NCBI GenBank assembly: GCA_020881085.1
Contig: JAJIYR010000093.1
Location: 1-24,281 of the forward strand
Length of the DNA: 24,281 nt
Direction of reading: 5' to 3'
Source of the DNA: Rickettsia endosymbiont of Bryobia graminum
GTDB lineage: Bacteria; Pseudomonadota; Alphaproteobacteria; Rickettsiales; Rickettsiaceae
Within the stretch, counting starts at the first letter, position 1. Each line of letters begins with the position of its first letter. The position numbers were made by a program, and so were the translations under genes. Under the pieces are notes generated by a model, which did not search any database, was not told where the DNA came from, and saw only the letters and a program-made list of their open reading frames with translations. This document shows, one piece after another, positions 1 through 10,100 of the stretch.

Positions 1-1
1 A

Positions 2-80
2 GATGAAGTAATTAATGAGTATATAAATAACCATACAGAAGCTCATAAACCAACTTCTATTTCTAACATTAGATTGGAAT
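2..80 (+). pseudogene. 3' tail of an ORF entering from the left, possibly an IS630-like transposase
   Basis: An open frame enters from the window edge and stops at TAA 78-80, giving 26 residues that begin DEVINEYINNHTEAHKP. IS630-family transposases commonly end with a similar stretch (a short helix with INEYI, then an H/N-rich turn and KP). Here the usual F-x-W-T after KP is missing and the frame ends nine residues later, so this would be a truncated copy. The identification rests on a short resemblance. It could equally be the end of an unrelated gene. Confidence 0.3.
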
Positions 81-122
81 AAGCTTTAGCTTAAACTCTA
101 CGGCACTTCTAGTCCCTACCAT

Positions 123-155
123 CAACCTACCGGCTCTCAGCCGCTAGTCGTTGAG
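123..155. repeat. Imperfect palindromic repeat, copy 1
   Basis: The segment runs CAACCTACCGGCT-ctc-AGCCG...GTTGAG and can fold into an imperfect hairpin. It matches the reverse complement of the perfect palindrome at 17219-17255 over most of its length (the central GGCTCTCAGCC is shared). It begins exactly where the IS200-type tnpA remnant stops resembling the family. This suggests that the repeat inserted into the element or marks its break point. Confidence 0.6.
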
Positions 156-258
156 AACGTGCGTTAATACTTTAGAACGGTACTTTGTTACCCATACTAT
201 GTGATACCCAATTATAATATACCGTATGTTGCCCTTTCTCATATTCTGTCATAGTCAT
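144..258 (-). pseudogene. tnpA: IS200/IS605-type tnpA remnant (N-terminal part, frameshifted)
   Basis: Reading the minus strand from ATG 258 gives MTMTEYEKGQHTVYY. A different frame then continues YHIVWVTKYRSKVL before a stop at 144-146. Joined across the frameshift near 205-215, this is the N-terminal start of Y1 (HUH) transposases of the IS200/IS605 family, where the YHxVWVTKYR block is a hallmark. Only about 35 of the usual 130-150 residues remain. The HUH motif and catalytic tyrosine are absent, so the copy is dead. The remnant ends at the palindromic repeat 123-155. Hairpins at 248-306 and 325-342 lie upstream, as expected for the left end of such an element. Confidence 0.75.
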
Positions 259-306
259 CCTATAAAATAAGTCCTATTTACTTATTTTATATAGGACGAC
301 TATGAC
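248..306 (-). promoter_or_regulatory. Hairpin covering the tnpA start codons (IS200-type translational block)
   Basis: GTCATAGTCATCCTATA and its near-perfect complement ending GGACGACTATGAC form a stem of about 24 bp with a loop of about 7 nt. The stem contains both candidate ATG codons of the tnpA remnant (250-258) and the preceding AGG. In IS200 a leader stem-loop that occludes the ribosome binding site is known to keep transposase expression very low. The arrangement here is the same. Confidence 0.6.
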
Positions 307-324
307 TTCTTCAAACTAAAGTTT

Positions 325-342
325 CTCCACCTGAAGGTGGAG
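325..342. repeat. Second left-end hairpin of the IS200-type remnant
   Basis: CTCCACC-TGAA-GGTGGAG is a perfect 7-bp GC-rich stem with a 4-nt loop, and a smaller palindrome AAACTAAAGTTT lies beside it at 314-325. IS200/IS605 ends carry subterminal hairpins recognised by TnpA, and the outer IS200 hairpin also acts as a transcription terminator. It sits about 10 nt from the point where terC similarity is lost, so the element boundary is probably near 345-355. Confidence 0.5.
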
Positions 343-352
343 GTTTGAACCA

Positions 353-511
353 TCAGCTGGATAATAAACCAAAAACACAAGCTATACTTATATAAAAAAG
401 ACTAGCGTAGATAGTTTGTTTGAAACTAATTGCTTCATTATCTTGATGAGCAAAACCAAGATCGTATATTAACAATCCTATAATTATTATTGAAAATATT
501 ATCCAAGCCAT
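353..511 (-). pseudogene. terC-family membrane protein gene, 5' fragment cut by the IS remnant
   Basis: The minus strand encodes 52 residues from ATG 511 (MAWIIFSIIIIGLLIYDLGF, then NEAISFKQTIYASLFY and ISIACVFGLL) to TGA 353-355. The first membrane helix with a D-L pair, a loop with a conserved VS/ISxKx(A/T) block, and a second helix ending FGL are typical of the start of TerC/Alx integral membrane proteins. These are usually about 300 residues and linked to metal or tellurite handling. Similarity ends at the hairpin-bearing end of the IS200/IS605-type remnant, so the gene was probably broken by that insertion. A weak AAGAG ribosome binding site precedes the ATG. No downstream part of terC is visible in the window. 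Confidence 0.65.
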
Positions 512-957
512 TTACTCTTGCTCCCATATTAATTTTCATTTTAATCTTCTTTAGTATAAATTTTAAAAATATATAAGCCTAAATAAGTTCCAGCAATATT
601 CTGAAAACTCATTAAAAAATAATTTTTGTACAAACTGCCTTTAAAGCCTGTTTATCATCAGCTCTACAAGGCAGAAATTTCGTGAATTTTGATATCATCA
701 TCATGAAAAATGATTGTTTTTATAATCTCCTGGTTACTCAGTAATAATATATATAGCACTAATATTTTTACAACAAGGTAAAACAACTAACACATTAAAC
801 AGAGATAGATATGTCACTCCTGCCAGGTTGGAAATCCAGAATCATAAAAACTCCTTGTTAACAGGGGAAACCATATGAAAGATGGCATGGTTCTCAGGAG
901 TCTATCTTGATAAGATTGTCACGGAAACTAAGGTTGCTTCGCAATGGCATTGACATT
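512..957. other. Gene-poor AT-rich stretch with degraded repeat sequence
   Basis: No credible gene was found. Two tiny minus-strand frames (612-704, 30 codons; 541-612, 23 codons) overlap by one base, but neither is recognised; they may be relics of one gene. From about 810 to 950 the sequence resembles worn rickettsial dispersed repeats (for example GGTTGCTTCGCAATG near 931-945 and CACTCCTGCCAGG near 815-827). Confidence 0.4.
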
Positions 958-1530
958 TTATGCATTGCCGATTTTAGGAGAAAAATAGGAGCGATTAATA
1001 CCTAACTTTTCTAGCGCAATATACCATTTATTTTCTGGACGGGCTGCAAAAATAAATTCTTTATCCCCATCATCCACTATCCATAAATTATGTTTAATTT
1101 CAGTTTCAAGCTGTCCCGCTTTCCAAGAAGTATAACCTATAATAAATAAACTATCTTTAGGGCCATGACCAGAAGCAATATCATACGAGATTTTATTATT
1201 AGAACTAATTGCCAAGTGATTCTGAAATTTTAGCAACAAATTTTCATTATAATCATCAGAATGTAAGAAAAACCCTCTATCATGCTCTATAGGACCACCT
1301 AAATATATAGGCATAACTATATCATTAGCTATTTTATCATCAGATATTTTGAAGAATGATTTCACTTCTATATTATTTACTAAATGGTTGAAAATTAAAC
1401 CCATCGCTCCATCTTTGGTATGAGAAAGCATATAAACTAACGCTTTATTAAATAATCCTTCCAACATATAAGGAGTAGATATTAAAATTTTACCAGATAA
1501 ATTATTAAAAGTTTTGTTATTTTTATCCAT
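958..1530 (-). CDS. yqgE: YqgE/AlgH family protein (UPF0301)
   Basis: The 190-residue product has the YqgE/AlgH signatures: an N-terminal [12 protein letters not shown] block, then [10 protein letters not shown], a central YLGGPI followed by GFFLHS, and [12 protein letters not shown]. The family is cytosolic and its biochemical role is not established; AlgH was named for a link to alginate regulation in Pseudomonas. The frame extends upstream to a TTG at 1584, but those extra 18 residues are hydrophobic and not part of the family. I therefore use ATG 1530, which gives the normal family length and places the conserved core about 10 residues in. No strong Shine-Dalgarno sequence is visible. The gene is divergent from cvpA with a 130-nt shared upstream region. 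Confidence 0.88.
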   Translation of the reverse strand: MDKNNKTFNNLSGKILISTPYMLEGLFNKALVYMLSHTKDGAMGLIFNHLVNNIEVKSFFKISDDKIANDIVMPIYLGGPIEHDRGFFLHSDDYNENLLLKFQNHLAISSNNKISYDIASGHGPKDSLFIIGYTSWKAGQLETEIKHNLWIVDDGDKEFIFAARPENKWYIALEKLGINRSYFSPKIGNA

Positions 1531-1660
1531 AAAGATTATTATTAAGTTATGTCGTATATATAATGTAAAATTATACCTGTTCAATAATAAATTTTAAGTA
1601 TATAAAATATATAAATATTAACTAATATGTATTATAACCCATACAAATCAGAAAAGTCTA

Positions 1661-2341
1661 ATGTTTACTTGGTTTGACACACTAATATTTACCATTATTA
1701 CTACCTCCACAATGTTTGGAGCGTATAAAGGAATTATGAAGCTTGTTATTAGTACATTAGGATTTATATCCTCAATTATTGTGACATATTATCTATACCC
1801 TTATGTCTCAGAAACAATTACAGAGCATTTTAGCAACTATATTTTTCTAACAATGATCTCAGGGGTTTCTTCTTACATCTTCTCATTAATAGTATGCAGT
1901 TTATTAACCAATAAATTTCTTTTAATGATTGCTATTATAACTGGCGGGGCTATTGATAGATTTTTTGGCTTAATAGCTGGAGCCATTAGAGGCGTTATTA
2001 TTTGCTTATTATTATTTACCACTATAGCAATAATATTTTCTGATAGCTATTTAGAAGCCAAAACACTGGAAGATGTTGTAAAAAATGCTACTGTTGACAA
2101 ATATCCAACATGGCTTCAAAACTCCTCTTCAACCCCTTACCTAAACAGTTTAAGTGATAATTTAGTAAATAGTTTATCCCCTCAATTTTTACAATCAGTA
2201 CAATTACCAAAAACTAAATTAAATACGCTGGAAAAATCACTATATAAAACAAATAACCTAGATACTAATACTAATCTCTCGCCAGATCTTGAAGAAGGAT
2301 TAAATGAAATACTCACTGAAAAAGTAAGTGATAACGATTAA
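1661..2341 (+). CDS. cvpA: CvpA family inner-membrane protein
   Basis: A 226-residue protein with four hydrophobic segments (roughly residues 6-24, 26-48, 62-84 and 100-125) and a hydrophilic C-terminal tail of about 100 residues. The beginning FDTLIFTIITTSTMFGAYKG and the IDRFFGLIAGAIRGVIICLL block match CvpA, first described as needed for colicin V production. The true cellular role of CvpA is unclear, with links to envelope integrity. The last 80 residues are Asn/Ser/Leu rich and not conserved. The gene opens a tight plus-strand run: tatC begins 13 nt after its stop. No clear Shine-Dalgarno sequence precedes ATG 1661. Confidence 0.85.
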   Translation: MFTWFDTLIFTIITTSTMFGAYKGIMKLVISTLGFISSIIVTYYLYPYVSETITEHFSNYIFLTMISGVSSYIFSLIVCSLLTNKFLLMIAIITGGAIDRFFGLIAGAIRGVIICLLLFTTIAIIFSDSYLEAKTLEDVVKNATVDKYPTWLQNSSSTPYLNSLSDNLVNSLSPQFLQSVQLPKTKLNTLEKSLYKTNNLDTNTNLSPDLEEGLNEILTEKVSDND

Positions 2342-2354
2342 ATAATATATTGAT

Positions 2355-3092
2355 ATGAGGTCTTATACCTTTACTGAACATTTTTTAGAGTTAAAAAATA
2401 GAATCCTTAGAATATTATTGGCTTTTATAATATGTTTTTTCATCTGCTATTATTTTAGTGATAATATATACAACATTTTATTAAAACCTCTAGCTGCATT
2501 AAATCACGATAACGTCCGCAGAATTATTTATACTGGACTAACTGAAGCATTTTTTACTTATATAAAGCTAGCTGCTTTTGCTACATTTATTTTGATTATG
2601 CCAATTATTGCTATAGAATGCTTTCTATTTATTAGAACCGGCCTATACCCACATGAAAAAAAATATGCTGCTATATTACTTTTTATGTCACCTATCTTAT
2701 TCTGGGGCGGTAGTATATTTGTATTTTATTTTGTTATGCCAAGAGCTTGGCAATTTTTTATAAGCTTTGAAAATAATAATATTGCCATACCTATAATACT
2801 AGAAGCAAAAATTAGTGAGTACTTAAATCTAGTAATTCAATTAGTTTTAGCCTTCGGTATAGCTTTTCAATTACCAATCATTATATTAATATTAAATTTG
2901 CTAAAAATGCTAAAAGCTGAAGACTTAGAAAAAAAACGGCGCATCGCCATAGTTATTAATTTTATTATTGCTGGAATATTGACCCCACCAGACGTACTTA
3001 GTCAACTAGCCCTTGCAATACCAATGCTTGTATTATATGAAATTTCAATTATTATGTGTAAATTTGTAGAAAACCGAGGAAATGCATGTTAG
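2355..3092 (+). CDS. tatC: Twin-arginine translocase subunit TatC
   Basis: TatC is the multi-spanning receptor subunit of the Tat system, which moves folded proteins with twin-arginine signals across the inner membrane. The 245-residue length and six hydrophobic segments fit. The N-terminal cytoplasmic motif [11 protein letters not shown] corresponds to the family's HLxELRxR. Also visible are [26 protein letters not shown] and [11 protein letters not shown], and [17 protein letters not shown] near the C-terminus. tatA and tatB are not in the window. The last codons overlap serS by 7 nt, so the two are probably co-translated. Confidence 0.95.
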   Translation: MRSYTFTEHFLELKNRILRILLAFIICFFICYYFSDNIYNILLKPLAALNHDNVRRIIYTGLTEAFFTYIKLAAFATFILIMPIIAIECFLFIRTGLYPHEKKYAAILLFMSPILFWGGSIFVFYFVMPRAWQFFISFENNNIAIPIILEAKISEYLNLVIQLVLAFGIAFQLPIIILILNLLKMLKAEDLEKKRRIAIVINFIIAGILTPPDVLSQLALAIPMLVLYEISIIMCKFVENRGNAC

Positions 3093-4363
3093 ATATAAAG
3101 TGGATTAGAGAGAATAAACAGAAATTTGATGATCTTCTGATCAAAAGGGGTATTGCCCCAATGTCTGAAGAAATTACCAAATTAGACGAAACGAAACGTC
3201 AACTAACTAATTTAATTCAACAATTTCAACATGCAAGAAATAAAAAATCGAAAGAACTTGGTAGTATGCCAAATAAATCTGGTAAAGAATTTGAGACAAT
3301 GAAGCGTGATGTCGATGACATTAATAAAAAATTAAAAGAGTTAGAACAGAAATTAAGCAATAATCCAGGGCTGCATAATATATTAGAAGAACTCCCAAAT
3401 CTTCCGGATGATGATGTACCATACGGCACTGATGAAAGCATGAATCAACTAGTTAAAACTGTTGGAAATATTATAACCAAACCATTTGCAGCTAAACAAC
3501 ATTTTGAACTTGGCGAGAACCTAGGTATGATGGATTTTGTCACAACAGCTAAAATGTCTGGTAGTAGGTTTGTTACTTTAAAAAAAGATATTGCTAAATT
3601 AGAAAGAGCTTTAATCAATTTTATGATTGATACTCATACTCAAGAATTTGATTTCATAGAATTATCTCCACCTTCCTTAGTCCGTCCTAATGCTATGTAT
3701 AATACAGGACAATTACCTAAATTTGCCGATGAATCATTTGAGACTACTAATAATTATAGGCTAATACCTACAGGAGAAGTGCCTCTTGTTAATATGGTTG
3801 CAGATACTATAATAGCTAGAGAAGAATTACCTATTCGCTACGTTGCTTATACACCATGTTTCAGATCAGAAGCAGGAAGTAGTGGTAAAGATACCAGAGG
3901 TATGATACGAGTTCATCAATTTGGTAAAGTAGAATTAGTATCTATTACTACAGCAGAAGAATCTAAAAATGAACATGAATATATAACTAATGCTGCTGAA
4001 ACAATTCTTCAAAAACTTGATTTGCCTTATAGAATTATGCTGCTTTGCAGTGGTGATATGGGATTCACTGCCAAAAAAACATATGATTTAGAAGTATGGA
4101 TACCAGGGCAAAAATTATATAGAGAAATCTCAAGCTGCTCTAATTGTGGAGATTTTCAAGCTAGAAGAATGAAAGCAAGATATAAAGAATTTGGAAGTAC
4201 TGAAATGACTTTCGCTCATACTTTAAACGGATCAGGATTACCAATTGGAAGAACAATTATTGCAATTCTAGAAAATTATCAAAATGAAGATGGTTCTATA
4301 ACCATTCCAGAAGTTTTAATTGACTATATGGGAGGAATGAAAAAAATTCAAAATACTGATTAA
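3086..4363 (+). CDS. serS: Seryl-tRNA synthetase
   Basis: Charges tRNA-Ser (and tRNA-Sec where present) with serine in the cytosol. The 425-residue product has the class II layout. Residues about 30-100 form the Lys/Glu-rich coiled-coil arm that grips the long variable arm of tRNA-Ser. The TGQLPKF block follows, then motif 2 around F259-R260-S261-E262 ([15 protein letters not shown]) and motif 3 around residues 382-395 ([15 protein letters not shown]) with the ATP-contacting Arg389. ATG 3086 overlaps the end of tatC and has a GAGGAA Shine-Dalgarno sequence inside that gene. Length and motifs are complete. Confidence 0.97.
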   Translation: MLDIKWIRENKQKFDDLLIKRGIAPMSEEITKLDETKRQLTNLIQQFQHARNKKSKELGSMPNKSGKEFETMKRDVDDINKKLKELEQKLSNNPGLHNILEELPNLPDDDVPYGTDESMNQLVKTVGNIITKPFAAKQHFELGENLGMMDFVTTAKMSGSRFVTLKKDIAKLERALINFMIDTHTQEFDFIELSPPSLVRPNAMYNTGQLPKFADESFETTNNYRLIPTGEVPLVNMVADTIIAREELPIRYVAYTPCFRSEAGSSGKDTRGMIRVHQFGKVELVSITTAEESKNEHEYITNAAETILQKLDLPYRIMLLCSGDMGFTAKKTYDLEVWIPGQKLYREISSCSNCGDFQARRMKARYKEFGSTEMTFAHTLNGSGLPIGRTIIAILENYQNEDGSITIPEVLIDYMGGMKKIQNTD

Positions 4364-4710
4364 GATATTTTAATAACTTCAATATATAAAAAAGCTTTAA
4401 ATAATTAATTTTTTCTTGTATTTAAGATAGTTTAAAGTAAGGTAAATATATAGAGATATAGTCAATTGGGATGAATTGACTATATAGCATAAGTTACGAT
4501 GATAGTGACATTTAATACTAAGTCATCCTGAATTTGTTTCAGGATCTATTATACATTTAGAGAAATGCTGAAATAAATTCAGGATGACTTTAAGTGTTCA
4601 TTAGATACTGAAATAAATTCAGCATGACCATCCAGTTGCCTTCATCTTAGTGACTTCTGCTATAGCTTCAATTACACTGTCTTACATGTTTATTTTAGTA
4701 GGTATATTTA
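4364..4710. other. Intergenic region with hairpins and dispersed repeats
   Basis: No gene was found. A perfect 12-bp inverted repeat (ATATAGTCAATT, loop of 6) lies at 4456-4485 without a following T tract. The rickettsial palindromic repeats described separately occupy 4522-4628. The virB4 promoter must lie in this region or upstream, but no convincing -35/-10 pair stands out. Confidence 0.5.
4522..4628. repeat. Three copies of a GTCATCCTGAATTT palindromic repeat
   Basis: Copy A at 4522-4546 is itself a hairpin (ATCCTGAA / TTCAGGAT). Copy B at 4567-4588 is the reverse complement of A's first 21 bases with one mismatch, so A and B together form a larger stem. Copy C at 4608-4628 repeats B with one change in the core (CAGCATGAC instead of CAGGATGAC). 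Repeats with this core are common in intergenic DNA of Rickettsia genomes. Confidence 0.7.
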
Positions 4711-7152
4711 GTGTTAAATATAATTAGTAACTCAAGAAAAGTTGATAGAGATTTATTTAATAATTCTGCTGAGGATTTTATACCTATTGCGTGTCATTAT
4801 GATAGCAACACACTTTTAACTAAAAATGGAGAATTACTTCAGATTATTCAAATAAACGGCATTAATTCAGAAAATATTAGTGATCAATTATTTGATTTAA
4901 GAAAAATAGTTCGTAATGCTATCAAAACTAATACAAAAAATAAGAATTTTGCCTTTTGGATTCATACTGTAAGACGTAAAACAAATTTAGATGACCCTAC
5001 CCCTTACAAAAAATTATTACCCGCAAATATACATAATCTTTGGCAACAAAAAAATTACTGGGATGATAAATTTGTCAATACTTTATATATATCAATAGTT
5101 TATGATTCAGCCGCCCTTAAAATCAAAAATTTCGGAACTTTTTTAACCTCACTTTCTTTTAAAAAAGTAACGGATTTTCAAAATAAATATCTAGAATCTT
5201 CTATAGGAATATTAACTAACACTGTTAATTCAATACTTTCTGATCTTCAAGAATTTGGAGCAGTAAAATTGGGTATTAGATTTGAAGGAGAGGAATCATA
5301 TTCTGATCTAATGTTTTTATATCGTAGAATAATCCATCTTAGCGAAGAATATTGTTTAGTACCAATTGCTAATCTAGCTAATGCGTTAGCTTCCAATCAA
5401 TACGCAGTAGGTAGCGATAAAATTGAAGTAATAAGTGCTGAGCACTATAAAAAATTTGCTTCTATTATTTCACTAAAAGAATATCAAGAAATATCCACCG
5501 CAGCTCTTGACAATTTTCTACAACTCCCAATAGAACTAATTACTACCGAAATATTTTATTTTATTGATAAAAAAGAAGTAACTAAAAATTATGAGAAGCA
5601 AGCATATATTTTAGAAATTAGTAAGGATGAGCAATTAGCAGAAATTACAGGATTAAGTAGCATTATGAATCGTGATGATTCTTCTTCTAATGAATTTTGT
5701 AAACAACAAATTTCTATAGCAATTATAGCTCCAGATTTAGTAAAATTGGAACAATCTGTTGCTAAAGCATCGTTAGAACTTTCTAAAATTGGTATTGTTC
5801 ATGTACGAGAAGATATCAATTTAGAACAAATATTTTGGTCACAATTACCGAGTAATTTTTCCTTTATAAGAAGAATGACCCCTACTATTATTGACAATGT
5901 TGCTGCTCTTGCTTCATTACATAATTTTCCTACCGGAGAACAAAAAAACATTTGGGGAAGAGCAGTCACTCTACTTAGAACAGAAAAAGGTACACCCTAT
6001 TTTATGAATTTTCATGCTAAAAATTCTACAGGAGGGAACACTTGTATTTTCGGTACTCCTCATACTGGCAAAACTACTTTAACCAATTTTTTAATTTCTG
6101 AAGCAACTAAATATAATCCATCAATATTATATATTTCTAATAATGATAACTCAAAAATTTTTATTGAAGCAATTGAAGGACAATGGTCCACCCCAGAAAA
6201 AAATGTGATAAACCCATTTTTATTAGATGATACAATTGAATCAAGAAATTTTATTACAGAATTTTTAAAAATTATCTGCAACAATAATTACTCACCTCTT
6301 ACAGAAGGAGAAATACAATTTCTAGAGCAAATTACTGACAAAATTTTCTTATTAGATATGAAAAATCGTAATTTCACAGAAATTTTAAAATCAGTAGATT
6401 TTACTACAGAAAGTGGGGAGTTAATTAAATTAAAATTGGTCGATTATCAAGAATCAGGCTTATATGATGGTGTATTTAATAATAACTTTTCTATATCAGA
6501 AGGAAAAACCATAGGGCTTAATTTATATCATTTTTCAGAGAAATCTTTTTCTGAAAGATTCTATCCAACAGATAGAAAACTTTTAGAAACATTTGCTATC
6601 AATCTTACTAAACATAATAGCTTGCGTGCCAGTTTAATATACGCTCTAAACTACCATTTCAACTTAATTGGAAAAAATCCTAAAATATTAGCTCTTGATA
6701 ATCTTGATTCATTGTATAAACCAGAAAATTTTGTTAAGATGTCAGAAATGATTTTAGATCATTTGGCGAAAAATAATGGTGTATTAATTAGTAATTTTAA
6801 TTTTCAATATCTTGAATCACAAAAAGCAGGAATATTAAAAAGCTGGTTAAATTTGATGGATACACAAATAATTTTACCATCAGAAACAAAACCAGGAACT
6901 CTAAAAACAATTTTAGAATTAAAGGAACCAGATATCAATAAATTATCAAAATTATCTGTTACTTCTAGAATGTTTTTAATTAAACAAAATAATCAATCTA
7001 TAGTCTTAGAATTAAGTATAGGTGGATTAGTAGGAATTACTAAAATTTTATCATGTAGCGAACAGGAATTAGAAATATATAGAAGAATAATAGAACAACA
7101 CCCAGGGCATCCAGATGATTGGATTAACCCTTTGTATATGGAATTAAACTAA
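4711..7152 (+). CDS. virB4: Second VirB4-type T4SS ATPase (RvhB4b-like)
   Basis: VirB4 proteins are the inner-membrane-associated ATPases that power type IV secretion and pilus assembly. The 813-residue length and the start FIPIACHYDSNTLLTKNGEL (about residues 23-42) fit the family. The Walker A motif GTPHTGKTT is intact (448-456, Lys454). The Walker B region reads LALDNLDSL, with Asn664 where the catalytic Glu of the usual D-E pair is expected. A later block with Gln (NFNFQYLESQ) matches the C-terminal ATPase region. Its position beside serS and away from other vir genes matches rvhB4b of Rickettsia, the divergent second VirB4, so ATP hydrolysis may be reduced. The start is GTG 4711 with a weak AGG 8 nt upstream. 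The next gene begins 23 nt after the stop. Confidence 0.85.
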   Translation: MLNIISNSRKVDRDLFNNSAEDFIPIACHYDSNTLLTKNGELLQIIQINGINSENISDQLFDLRKIVRNAIKTNTKNKNFAFWIHTVRRKTNLDDPTPYKKLLPANIHNLWQQKNYWDDKFVNTLYISIVYDSAALKIKNFGTFLTSLSFKKVTDFQNKYLESSIGILTNTVNSILSDLQEFGAVKLGIRFEGEESYSDLMFLYRRIIHLSEEYCLVPIANLANALASNQYAVGSDKIEVISAEHYKKFASIISLKEYQEISTAALDNFLQLPIELITTEIFYFIDKKEVTKNYEKQAYILEISKDEQLAEITGLSSIMNRDDSSSNEFCKQQISIAIIAPDLVKLEQSVAKASLELSKIGIVHVREDINLEQIFWSQLPSNFSFIRRMTPTIIDNVAALASLHNFPTGEQKNIWGRAVTLLRTEKGTPYFMNFHAKNSTGGNTCIFGTPHTGKTTLTNFLISEATKYNPSILYISNNDNSKIFIEAIEGQWSTPEKNVINPFLLDDTIESRNFITEFLKIICNNNYSPLTEGEIQFLEQITDKIFLLDMKNRNFTEILKSVDFTTESGELIKLKLVDYQESGLYDGVFNNNFSISEGKTIGLNLYHFSEKSFSERFYPTDRKLLETFAINLTKHNSLRASLIYALNYHFNLIGKNPKILALDNLDSLYKPENFVKMSEMILDHLAKNNGVLISNFNFQYLESQKAGILKSWLNLMDTQIILPSETKPGTLKTILELKEPDINKLSKLSVTSRMFLIKQNNQSIVLELSIGGLVGITKILSCSEQELEIYRRIIEQHPGHPDDWINPLYMELN

Positions 7153-7175
7153 TTGTGTTGAGAAGAGGAATTTAA

Positions 7176-10100
7176 GTGCTTAAAAGATATTACTTGATGT
7201 TTTTTTTACTATTTTACTCTCACCAAGCATATTCATCAATTTGGGGTGATATTTGGGGGTGTATTACAAATCCATGTAATTGCGGTTCTAATACTATAAG
7301 CGAAACTTGGAATAGTAAGAGCACTAATAGTATAACTAGAACCTTTGAGCCGGACCCTATATGCCCACCATGGAATAGAAGAGATGGCCGCGATTTCGAT
7401 AGTTGTCTACTGCAATTTGAGCCACCTAAAGCATTTACAGGATTTTATCTACAACATTGCGCAGAAAATACAAATGAAAATACTTATTTTTCCCCTAAAA
7501 TTCGTATTAGAACTCAGAGTTGCAACCCTTTTGCCTGCTGGAGCCAAAGCGCTACATTAAACTGGGACGGAGAATGTGTATTATGGCCTGGAGCTTTTGG
7601 CTTACCGTTACTAAGGATATGTGCCAGAGTTGCTATGCCAGCTGTTGCTCATTCAACTATAAACTCTAAAGAAACACCAGCTGATGATGGTTATGTTGTT
7701 GGCAAGCATCTAAATAATGTTGGTTATATAGAGGAAGATGCAAAATATACTGAAGCTAACGGCGCTATTGTTAGTTATAATAGACCAAAATTATGCGCCT
7801 ATAGTGATCCTGGTCTAGTAAATTTAGTATCTGCTACCGGTGTCCATATAGACCCAATGGATTGGAATCCAAATAAGCAACCATTGCATAGAACAACAAA
7901 AACTCATCCTTTAATAGAGGTGATAATATTTTTGGTTGATACTCTTTCTAGCTCTAGCCCGGCAACTATATTAGGCACTTTGCTTGATATGATAGGAGCA
8001 GAAGATATACCTGGGCTTAATGTATTACAGATAATATTAAAAGCTATAGGCCAAATTTTTAATATCTTTAACACCTTGGTTATAGAAGCACTAAAACTTT
8101 TCGGAGCATTAAATAGGGCTGTTGATTCTTATGAATTTGGGTGCGTAGAATTACCACTGGGACCTTATCCTCCACCATTTTGTCCTAAATTAGAGCAATT
8201 TTTTACTTCTCCATCTATTAGACCCATTTGCATCAAGCAATATAAGGATATTACTTTAGAAGAGAACTGGAAGGCTACCTATCCAAAATCATATAAAGAT
8301 AAAAATCTAATTGATAAACTGTTTATAGAAGATTCAGATACTAAATGCGTGGTATCCAAACTCAGTAATAATATTGTTCAAAACGTTGTACGAATTAGTT
8401 TAGATAATTTTATACCTTTGTGCAAAGGTAGTCAAACTCCATCAGATAAATGCGTAATAATTAGAGGATTACCTTCAGCTTCAATAGCTCATACTACTAG
8501 CGCGTACCGTGACACTATAAAGAAATGTACTACTAGCAGTGATACTAATTGCGTTGATACAACAATAAACTTCTCATGCAGTGCTACATCTCCGAATAGT
8601 TGTCAAGATGGTTTCCGCATAGTTTATGCGCAAAAAATTGGTTCAACTTCTACAATGAGTGCTTATTACGATAATAATTTACAAAATTGTGGACCCAAAT
8701 CTGCTGGAAAAACTACCTGCCAGGAAATATGGGGTATTAATACAGGAGAGTTTATTGATGTACCAGTTACATTTCCACCAGAACAATTACAAACTGACAA
8801 TTCTTCAGCTTTATTAAGTTTAGAACAAACAGCTAAACTAAAAGATCCTAATAACATTGAAAGAAATTTTCGTGTTACAATTGCTAGAAATGATTTTTTA
8901 GACACTAATATAGATCCACAACTTCAGAGAGATACTAAATCTATTTGTGTAACAGAAGCAAATCAACTAGTTGGATGCGTAAATAGAACATTAGATGGTT
9001 ATTCTTTAACAACTTATAATTGTGAAGTGCTAGCTGGCATTAGGTGCCCCAATAATAGTTATTTTAACCCACAGTTTGTTGCCCAGATAGAGACAAATCC
9101 TGTAGAAGAAAGTGGTATTTCTAAAACTTTTAAAACTGCCACTGTTGTTACTCCATTATCAATTTATTCACCTCTTCCTCCAGCCACAAATCCTCCATCT
9201 CCACAATCTATGGAAAACTTAGTGAATTTAGCCGGATTTACATTTAGTTCCTTTATGGCTTATATGCCTAATAATAGGAGTGAATATATTGCAATGCCAT
9301 TTTCTGTAAGTAAAAAATCTATAAATCCATCATCAAGATATGGAGAATATAAAAATAATGGAGCACCTTATAATGCTCAGGGGCAGGAAGATCCAAATGC
9401 TGTATATTTAACAGGCTTAGAATATGTAAATGGGAAGTATATTCAAGGAGGTACTCATAGCTGTTTACAATTGAAAGATACCCAAAAATGTGTCCCAGGT
9501 ATTAATGAAAATAACTGCGTCCTTGCTAATCTCTCTGAAACAAATACAATTAATTGCAAAGTTTTTAAGGATACGTCTAGTAAATATAATGGTTTAAGGA
9601 TTTGTAATAATAGAGATAGTGGATGTACTCAGGATGCAGTCATTGAAGGTATTACAATACGCAAATGTGGTACTACACCTGCAATACAATATTGTTATGA
9701 TAATAATAAAAATAATAATATAGAAGTATGTAAAGTTACCCAGGATACCAATAATAGACTTATCCCATCACGAGATAAAGGAGACGTAATAAATAGTCCT
9801 GGTCAACATTTTATTTTAGCAATAAATAGTACAGGGACTCCTGATTATGAGGAAAAAACTCAAGCAATTAGAGATAAAACCTCCTTAGAATTAGGATTGT
9901 GTAGTAAATATCCTTTACCTAAATGCTCTAATACCACTGAAAGTAATGCAACATGGCCCGAAACAGAAGTTGGTAATATTGCTAAAGGTACTTGTAAAGA
10001 TGGTTTTACACCTATCTCTAGTAAGCCGCTAGAACGTTATTGTTTATCAAACGCCACTAAAAAAGAAGTTGCCTTTGAGAAATTAGAAAATGATGTAGGA

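Noticed and set aside
541..704. Two tiny overlapping minus-strand frames (30 and 23 codons)
   Set aside because: Neither is recognised, there is no good ribosome site, and they lie in eroded DNA; kept only as a note in the region entry.
1531..1584. Upstream TTG start that would add 18 residues to yqgE
   Set aside because: The added residues are hydrophobic and outside the family's normal N-terminus; ATG 1530 gives the usual length.
3226..3441. Minus-strand open frame inside serS
   Set aside because: It is antisense to the coiled-coil region of a complete serS, with Ser/Leu-rich shadow composition.
4456..4485. Perfect 12-bp hairpin as serS terminator
   Set aside because: The stem is AT-rich with no T tract after it and is about 90 nt from serS, so a terminator cannot be claimed.
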